Shown here: piece after piece, positions 56,293-64,000 of the stretch | How positions within the stretch are numbered: the first letter of the stretch is position 1 | Layout: each line of letters begins with the position of its first letter | Origin: Bifidobacterium pullorum subsp. saeculare | GTDB lineage: Bacteria > Actinomycetota > Actinomycetes > Actinomycetales > Bifidobacteriaceae | Direction: 5' to 3' | Assembly: GCF_016899725.1 (NCBI RefSeq) | Contig: NZ_JACLYU010000009.1 | Location: 1-64,000 of the forward strand | DNA length: 64,000 nt | Made by a program: the position numbers and the translations under genes | The notes under the pieces: model-generated | The model's input: the letters and a program-made list of their open reading frames with translations, nothing else | Databases searched by the model: none | What the model was told of the DNA's origin: nothing

Positions 56293-56482
56293 AAGCATGA
56301 GATGGCGTCGATCCCCTCGCGTGATTGTTCCGCGGGCGCCGGTGTCCGCCGTCGTGCAGCGAAGACTTTTGCAGGAGCAGCCTCTGCAGCGCGCCTCGGG
56401 CGCGGCCACGGTGAGAGCGTGGCGTGACAGCCGCAGCGGCTTTGAGTAGGCGACGTGGTGCAGCATGTCGCGAGGAGCCACC

Positions 56483-59400
56483 GTGTCTGAGCAGACCACC
56501 GGGCCCGTCGAGAATGACGAGGCCGAGACCATGACGAACGCATCCGCCGAAGCCGCCGCAGCGCCGCCCGCCGAGGACGACCAGGCCGCCGCACCCGCGC
56601 CGAAGACCGCGCGCCGTTCCCGTGCCAAGGCCGCGAAGGCCGAGGTTGAGACCGAGGCCCAGCCCGACCTTTTCGCGTCCGCCGACGAAACCGAATCCGT
56701 TGCCGTTGAGCAGGCCGAGGATACCGCCGCCGAAGCGGCCGAGCCCGCCGAAGCCGGGAACGATTCCGAGTCCGAGAACGCCGCCGCTGCCGAGTCCGTC
56801 GACTCCGCCGAGCCCGAGTCCGCCGTCGAGTCCGACGAAACCGATGATTCCTCCGAGGAATCCGTGACTGACTCCACCGAGGCTGAGCCCGAGACTGGGG
56901 CCGAGTCCGCTGACTCCGTCGAGGCTGATGATTCCGCCGCGACGGACTCCGCCGCGCTCGCCGATGACTCCGCCGCCGAGTCCGATGCTGCCGAGTCCGT
57001 CACTCCCACTGGCGCCGAGGCCGATCCGACTGAAGCCGACCCCGCCGCCGAGGTCGAGTCTGACGCTGCCGAGGGCGAGACCGCGGATTCCGCCGATTCC
57101 GCAGAGGAATCCGCGGCCGAATCTGCTGACTCCGCCGAGGCTGAGTCCGCCGATTCCTCTGAGGAGTCCGTGACTGACTCCGCCGAGGCCGGGCCGGTCG
57201 CCGAAACCCCGGCCTCCGCGGTGACCGTGGTCGTGTCCGGCGAGGACGCCCCCGCCCCGCGCCGCCGCCGTGGAGGCCGCCGCGTGGTACGTGGCGCCGG
57301 TGCCGCCGGTGCCTCCCTGGAGCTCAAGGTCGAGGAGAAGCCCGCCCGCCGCCGCAAGGCCGCCGAACCGGCTTCCGCCGAGTCCGCCGAAACCGCCGAG
57401 GCCGCGGACGAGACCGAGGCGCAGCAGCCCACCCGCTCGCGCGCCAAGAGCGCGGCCCAGGATGCCGCGGCAACCGCGGAATCCGCCCCGGCTCGTCGCA
57501 CGCGCCGTCGCGCCGCCGCTGCCGAGGATGATGACCTCGCCGAGCCGCGTCCTGCCCGTTCCCGTCGCCGCGCCGCCGTCGAGGCCGAGGAGTCCGAGGA
57601 AGATATGCGTCCGTCCCGCACGCGCCGTCGTGCCACCGTCGAGGACGAGGATGTGACCGAGGATCGCCCGGTCCGTCGCTCGCGTCGCCGCGCCGCCGCT
57701 GCCGAGGATGATGACCTCGCCGAGGCGCGTCCGTCCCGTTCCCGTCGTCGTACCGCCGCCGAGGCCGAGGAGTCTGAGGACGACATGCGTCCGTCTCGTT
57801 CCCGCCGCCGTGCCGCCGCCGAGGCCGAGGAGTCCGAGGAGGAGCCGCGTCCTGCCCGCTCCCGCCGTCGTGCCGCCGTGGCCGAGAACGACGACATTGC
57901 CGAGGAGCGCCCGTCCCGTCGCACGCGCCGTCGCGCCGCTGTGGCCGAGGACGAGGACGCCGTCGAGCCGCGCCCGTCCCGCTCCCGCCGCGCCCCGCGC
58001 GAGGACGAATACGAGGACGAGGACTACGCGCCGCGCGCCCGCTCGCGCCGCCGCGCCCGCGACCACTACGACGAGGACTACGACGAGCGCGCCTTCGACG
58101 CGCTGGACAACCTGCCGGACGAGCTCGGCCCCGCCGACCGCCAGCGCCCGATGACCTCCCTGCTCTTCCAGGAGCCGGTGATCCCCGCCCGCGGTCGCCG
58201 TACCCGCGACGACTACGACGAGGACGAGTACGACTCCTACGATGAGCGCGACCATCGCGACGACCGCCGCGATGACGACGACCATGACGACCGTGACGAC
58301 CGTGACGAGCGCGACGACTGCGCCCGCCGCGACGGCGAGCCGGCCCGCTCCTCCCGCCGCACCCGCTCCCGCCGCCGTGGCGGCGCCCAGCACGACGCCG
58401 AGGCGGCCGAGACCGCCCAGGGCCAGGATGAGCGCAACGGCAGGAACGGCCAGAAGAACGGCCAGGGCACCCAGGACAATCAGGGCGCCAAGGGCGACGA
58501 CCAGTCCGAGGAATCCGGCCACTCCCGCCGCGGCAACCGCCGTCTCAACGCGCAGGAGCGCCGCGCCGCGGCCGAGGTCGAGCAGATCGAGGAGGACCTC
58601 GAGCTCGACGACATCACGTACGCGCCGATCACCGAGGAGGACCTGAGCGAGGGCCCGGTGCGCTCCCGCCGTCGCCGCCGCCGCGGCGGCAACGGCCAGA
58701 ACGGCGCCGCGCAGGGCGAACACGCCGAGAACGAGACCCATGAGGCCGAGGACGAGCAGGGTGCGTCGTCCCGCCGCCATCGCAACGGCGAGGCGGAGGA
58801 TGGCGAACAGACCGTCACCCGTCGCCGTCGCCGCCGCCGCGGCAAGGGCGAGCAGGCCGCCGACTCCGGCGACGACCAGATCCTGGCCCGCCGCTCGCGC
58901 AAGCAGCAGTACATCGACGAGATCACCGACATCGAGGGCTCCACGCGCCTCGAGGCGAAGAAGCAGCGCCGTCGCGACAACCGCCGCGAACGCAGCCGCC
59001 AGAGCCAGCTCATGGAGCAGGATTTCCTGGCGCGCCGCGAGAACGTCGAGCGGCTCATGGTGGTGCGCGAGAAGGAGCACCACACCCAGATCTCCGTGGT
59101 CGAGGACAACGTGCTCGTCGAGCACTACGTCTCCGACATCCAGGAGGTGCAGACCGTCGGCAACATCTACCTCGGCCGCGTGCAGAACGTGCTGCCGAGC
59201 ATGGAGGCCGCGTTTGTGGACATCGGCCAGGCTCGCAACGGCGTGCTCTACGCCGGCGAGGTGAACTGGGACGCCGCCCGCCTGGAAGGCCAGCCGCGCC
59301 GCATCGAGCTCGCGTTCAAAAGCGGCGACCCGGTGCTCGTGCAGGTCACCAAGGACCCGATCGGCCACAAGGGCGCCCGCCTGACCAGCCAGGTCACGCT

Positions 59401-60496
59401 GGCCGGCCGCTTCCTGGTGCTCGTGCCCTCGGGCGGCATGACCGGCGTGAGCCGCAAGCTGTCCGAGCGTGAGCGCAGCCGCCTCAAGGGCATCGTGAAC
59501 AAGATCGCCCCGAAGGACATGGGCGTGATCATCCGCACCGCGGCCGGCGGCGCCTCCGAGGAGGCGATCGTCAAGGACCTGGAGAGTCTGGTCAAGCAGT
59601 GGGAGCACATCACCGCCAAGCGCGACGAGTTCCTCCACGGCAAGCGCCCCAAGCTGCTGCAGGGCGAGCCCGACGTGGCGATCCGCGTGGTGCGCGACAT
59701 CTTCAACGACGACTTCACGAAGCTCATCGTGGAGGGCGACAAGGTGTACCAGCGCATCGAGGAGTACCTCGACACCCGCGCCCCCGACCTGCGCGACAAG
59801 CTGGAGCGGTGGGACCCGGCCGACCACGGCGGCAAGGACGTGTTCGACAAGTGGCAGATCGACTCCCAGCTGCGCAAGGGCATGGAACGCCAGGTGTACC
59901 TGCCCTCCGGCGGCTCGATCGTCATCGACCGCACCGAGGCGATGACCACGATCGACGTGAACACCGGCCGCTTCATCGGCAGGGGCAAAAGCCTCGAGGA
60001 GACGGTCACGCGCTGCAACCTGGAGGCCAGCGAGGAGATCGCCCGCCAGCTGCGCCTGCGTGACATCGGCGGCATGGTGATGATCGACTACGTGGACATG
60101 GTCATGCCCGCCAACCGCGACCTGGTGCTGCGCCGCCTGGTGGAATGCCTGGCCCGCGACCGCACCAAGCACCAGGTGGCCGAGGTCACCTCGCTGGGAT
60201 TGGTGCAGATGACGCGCAAGCGCATCGGCCAGGGCCTGGTGGAGGCGTTCTCGGAGGAGTGTCCGACCTGCAAGGGCCGCGGCTTCATCCTGCACGACAA
60301 GCCCACCGTCTCCGCCGACTACGACGACCCCTACGCGATGCGCGGCGGCGACCCGTTCGTCAAGACGAACAAGCACGGCCGCGGTACGCAGCCCGCTCCG
60401 GAGCCCGCCGGCTCCAGCCCGGACGTCAAGGCCAAGCTCGCGCAGATCGCGGCCGCCGCGGTGGCCGCGAACAACGCCGAGCACGAGCAGCACTGA
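56483..60496 (+). CDS. rne: Ribonuclease E/G with very long acidic and Arg-rich N-terminal extension
   Basis: An endoribonuclease for mRNA decay and rRNA/tRNA processing. The catalytic part occupies only the last 480 residues of about 1337. It has an S1 domain (VGNIYLGRVQNVLPSMEAAF near residue 890), the 5' sensor region, TTIDVNTGRFIG with the catalytic Asp, IGGMVMIDYVDM, and the Zn-link CPTCKG. The N-terminal 330 residues are Glu/Asp/Ser/Ala/Thr-rich with repeated EESVTDS units. Next come about seven Arg-rich/acidic modules (RRRAAxAE...RPxRS), then Asp/Arg-rich and basic patches. Such disordered regions bind RNA and degradosome partners in actinobacteria. The GTG at 56483 (GGAG 6 nt upstream) is preferred over an ATG at 56465. 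Confidence 0.95.
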   Translation: MSEQTTGPVENDEAETMTNASAEAAAAPPAEDDQAAAPAPKTARRSRAKAAKAEVETEAQPDLFASADETESVAVEQAEDTAAEAAEPAEAGNDSESENAAAAESVDSAEPESAVESDETDDSSEESVTDSTEAEPETGAESADSVEADDSAATDSAALADDSAAESDAAESVTPTGAEADPTEADPAAEVESDAAEGETADSADSAEESAAESADSAEAESADSSEESVTDSAEAGPVAETPASAVTVVVSGEDAPAPRRRRGGRRVVRGAGAAGASLELKVEEKPARRRKAAEPASAESAETAEAADETEAQQPTRSRAKSAAQDAAATAESAPARRTRRRAAAAEDDDLAEPRPARSRRRAAVEAEESEEDMRPSRTRRRATVEDEDVTEDRPVRRSRRRAAAAEDDDLAEARPSRSRRRTAAEAEESEDDMRPSRSRRRAAAEAEESEEEPRPARSRRRAAVAENDDIAEERPSRRTRRRAAVAEDEDAVEPRPSRSRRAPREDEYEDEDYAPRARSRRRARDHYDEDYDERAFDALDNLPDELGPADRQRPMTSLLFQEPVIPARGRRTRDDYDEDEYDSYDERDHRDDRRDDDDHDDRDDRDERDDCARRDGEPARSSRRTRSRRRGGAQHDAEAAETAQGQDERNGRNGQKNGQGTQDNQGAKGDDQSEESGHSRRGNRRLNAQERRAAAEVEQIEEDLELDDITYAPITEEDLSEGPVRSRRRRRRGGNGQNGAAQGEHAENETHEAEDEQGASSRRHRNGEAEDGEQTVTRRRRRRRGKGEQAADSGDDQILARRSRKQQYIDEITDIEGSTRLEAKKQRRRDNRRERSRQSQLMEQDFLARRENVERLMVVREKEHHTQISVVEDNVLVEHYVSDIQEVQTVGNIYLGRVQNVLPSMEAAFVDIGQARNGVLYAGEVNWDAARLEGQPRRIELAFKSGDPVLVQVTKDPIGHKGARLTSQVTLAGRFLVLVPSGGMTGVSRKLSERERSRLKGIVNKIAPKDMGVIIRTAAGGASEEAIVKDLESLVKQWEHITAKRDEFLHGKRPKLLQGEPDVAIRVVRDIFNDDFTKLIVEGDKVYQRIEEYLDTRAPDLRDKLERWDPADHGGKDVFDKWQIDSQLRKGMERQVYLPSGGSIVIDRTEAMTTIDVNTGRFIGRGKSLEETVTRCNLEASEEIARQLRLRDIGGMVMIDYVDMVMPANRDLVLRRLVECLARDRTKHQVAEVTSLGLVQMTRKRIGQGLVEAFSEECPTCKGRGFILHDKPTVSADYDDPYAMRGGDPFVKTNKHGRGTQPAPEPAGSSPDVKAKLAQIAAAAVAANNAEHEQH

Positions 60497-60580
60497 GCGC
60501 GCCCGGTCCCCGTGCGGACCCCCTGGTCCGCGCGGGGACACGCCGTGGCGCGCCGCTGCTTGACACGCCCGGACCTGTGC

Positions 60581-60609
60581 TTGCGTTCGTCCGAGCCCCC
60601 ATGTAAATT
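60581..60609 (+). promoter_or_regulatory. Candidate promoter for rplU-rpmA (TTGCGT, 17 nt, TAAATT)
   Basis: TTGCGT at 60581-60586 and TAAATT at 60604-60609 are 17 nt apart, ending about 70 nt before the rplU ATG. The TAAATT stands out in GC-rich DNA. Confidence 0.5.
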
Positions 60610-60679
60610 AGTTGGCTGGTGTCTGGCCACCGTGCATTGCGTGCCAGGCAGTAAGCTTTCCAGATACAAAGGAACGATT

Positions 60680-60988
60680 ATGTACGCGATTGTGAAGGCC
60701 GGTGGCCATCAGGAAAAGGTCGAGGTCGGCGACGTCATCTACGTCAACCGTCTCGCCGAGCAGAAGGGCGAGACCGTGGAGTTCCCGGTCGCGCTCGTGG
60801 TCGATGGCGCCAAGGTGACCATGGCCGCCGCCGATCTCGCCAAGATCACCGTCAAGGGCGAGGTTGTGAACGACGAGGCCAAGGGCCCGAAGATCAACAT
60901 CCAGAAGTTCAAGAACAAGACCGGCGTCGCCCGCCGCAAGGGCCACCGCCAGAAGCTGACCGCCGTCAAGATCACGGCGATCGCCTGA
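60680..60988 (+). CDS. rplU: 50S ribosomal protein L21
   Basis: A 102-residue 23S rRNA-binding protein with [19 protein letters not shown] at the start and [14 protein letters not shown] at the end, both typical of L21. AAAGGAAC lies 6 nt before the ATG. It follows the RNase E/G gene and precedes rpmA and obgE, the conserved order in many bacteria. Confidence 0.98.
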   Translation: MYAIVKAGGHQEKVEVGDVIYVNRLAEQKGETVEFPVALVVDGAKVTMAAADLAKITVKGEVVNDEAKGPKINIQKFKNKTGVARRKGHRQKLTAVKITAIA

Positions 60989-61028
60989 GATTTGCCATAA
61001 GGCTTAACGGACAGGAAAGGACACCGAC

Positions 61029-61280
61029 ATGGCACACAAGAAGGGCGCGTCCAGCTCGCGCAACGGTCGCGATTCGAATCCCCAATACCTGGGTGTGAAG
61101 AAGTTCGGCGGCGAGGCCGTCGTCGCCGGCAACATCATCGTCCGCCAGCGCGGCACCAAGTTCCACCCGGGCGAGAACGTCGGCATGGGCAAGGACCACA
61201 CGCTGTTCGCCCTGACCGACGGCTCCGTGAAGTTCGGCGTGCGCCGCGACCGCAAGGTCGTCGACGTGGTCGCCGCCTGA
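61029..61280 (+). CDS. rpmA: 50S ribosomal protein L27
   Basis: An 83-residue protein with [20 protein letters not shown] at the N-terminus, the tail that reaches the peptidyl transferase centre. Lacking a Firmicutes-type cleaved leader, it starts directly at the mature Ala-His-Lys-Lys. GGAAAGGA lies 7 nt before the ATG. Confidence 0.98.
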   Translation: MAHKKGASSSRNGRDSNPQYLGVKKFGGEAVVAGNIIVRQRGTKFHPGENVGMGKDHTLFALTDGSVKFGVRRDRKVVDVVAA

Positions 61281-61312
61281 ACGGCAGCACGGGTCTGACG
61301 CAGATTCTTTCC

Positions 61313-61353
61313 AGAACCGCGGCGCGCATCCCTCGGGAGGCGGCCGCGGTTCT
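61313..61353. terminator. Hairpin between rpmA and obgE
   Basis: AGAACCGCGGC and GCCGCGGTTCT form a perfect 11-bp stem around a 19-nt loop. It is followed by GTCGTCTC without a T-run. It probably separates the ribosomal gene pair from obgE, which has its own -10 box. Confidence 0.65.
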
Positions 61354-61395
61354 GTCGTCTCGGGGCGGTGCCCCGGCCTCGGCAACGGTGTTCGG

Positions 61396-61401
61396 TAAGG
61401 T
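61396..61401 (+). promoter_or_regulatory. Candidate -10 box (TAAGGT) for leaderless obgE mRNA
   Basis: TAAGGT lies 8 nt before the obgE ATG and no Shine-Dalgarno is present. Confidence 0.45.
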
Positions 61402-61403
61402 AG

Positions 61404-64000
<2,597 letters not shown>

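Noticed and set aside
54914..60541. A minus-strand open frame of 1875 codons across dapE and the RNase E/G gene
   Set aside because: It is Gly/Ala/Leu/Val-rich low complexity, runs antisense to two clear genes, and has no recognisable domain. In GC-rich DNA the antisense of codon-biased genes is often stop-free.

Overview
The window is GC-rich actinobacterial chromosome and most likely comes from a Bifidobacterium or a close relative. The points in favour are an RmlC-RmlD fusion, a Maf-NUDIX fusion, a GH127 arabinofuranosidase/GPH transporter locus like those of gut bifidobacteria, a MurE with a DDPN motif (Lys/Orn-type peptidoglycan), and many starts that look leaderless behind a TANNNT box. 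I cannot name the species from this sequence alone. No phage, insertion sequence, rRNA or CRISPR array was seen.

Layout. 1-4.2 kb: an amino acid permease and a convergent LTA-synthase-like phosphoglycerol transferase. 4.2-22.7 kb: a surface-polysaccharide region. It holds dTDP-rhamnose genes (rfbA, fused rfbC-rfbD, rfbB), a second sugar-nucleotide epimerase, three GT2 glycosyltransferases, a large polytopic protein, an acyltransferase, an RgpF-like rhamnan transferase, a Wzm/Wzt-type ABC exporter, a pyruvyl-transferase-like protein and UDP-galactopyranose mutase. Together they suggest a rhamnose- and galactofuranose-containing, possibly acylated and pyruvylated glycan exported by the ABC route. 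Its middle part is visibly more AT-rich than the flanks, as expected for exchanged capsule/EPS DNA. 22.7-28.4 kb: prs and two divergent zinc-ribbon membrane proteins. 28.5-30.4 kb: the classic rpsF-ssb-rpsR-rplI operon. 30.7-34.9 kb: a DUF4012 protein, tRNA-Lys(CTT) and a MurE ligase.

34.9-39.5 kb is a decaying arabinofuranoside locus. The LacI regulator has a frameshift and a nonsense codon. The GH127 enzyme has a frameshift and an in-frame deletion that removes the catalytic Cys-Cys motif. Only the GPH symporter is intact. 39.9-51 kb carries housekeeping and aspartate-family genes (yggS, argS, lysA, hom, thrB, maf-NUDIX) plus a broken PAP2 phosphatase. 51-56.2 kb carries a LolD/FtsX-type ABC pair, an AEC transporter and dapE. 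56.5-64 kb carries a giant RNase E/G, rplU, rpmA, obgE and the start of proB.

The least expected content is non-coding. Two families of long palindromic tandem arrays keep nearly exact periods: 53 bp at two loci (39.7 and 49.0 kb) and 62 bp at two loci flanking the AEC gene. A third, 19-bp inverted array lies between hom and thrB. A 92-nt palindromic element sits in frame inside lysA. A 42-codon ORF with a near-perfect Shine-Dalgarno lies behind two copies of a hairpin repeat near 4.5 kb.
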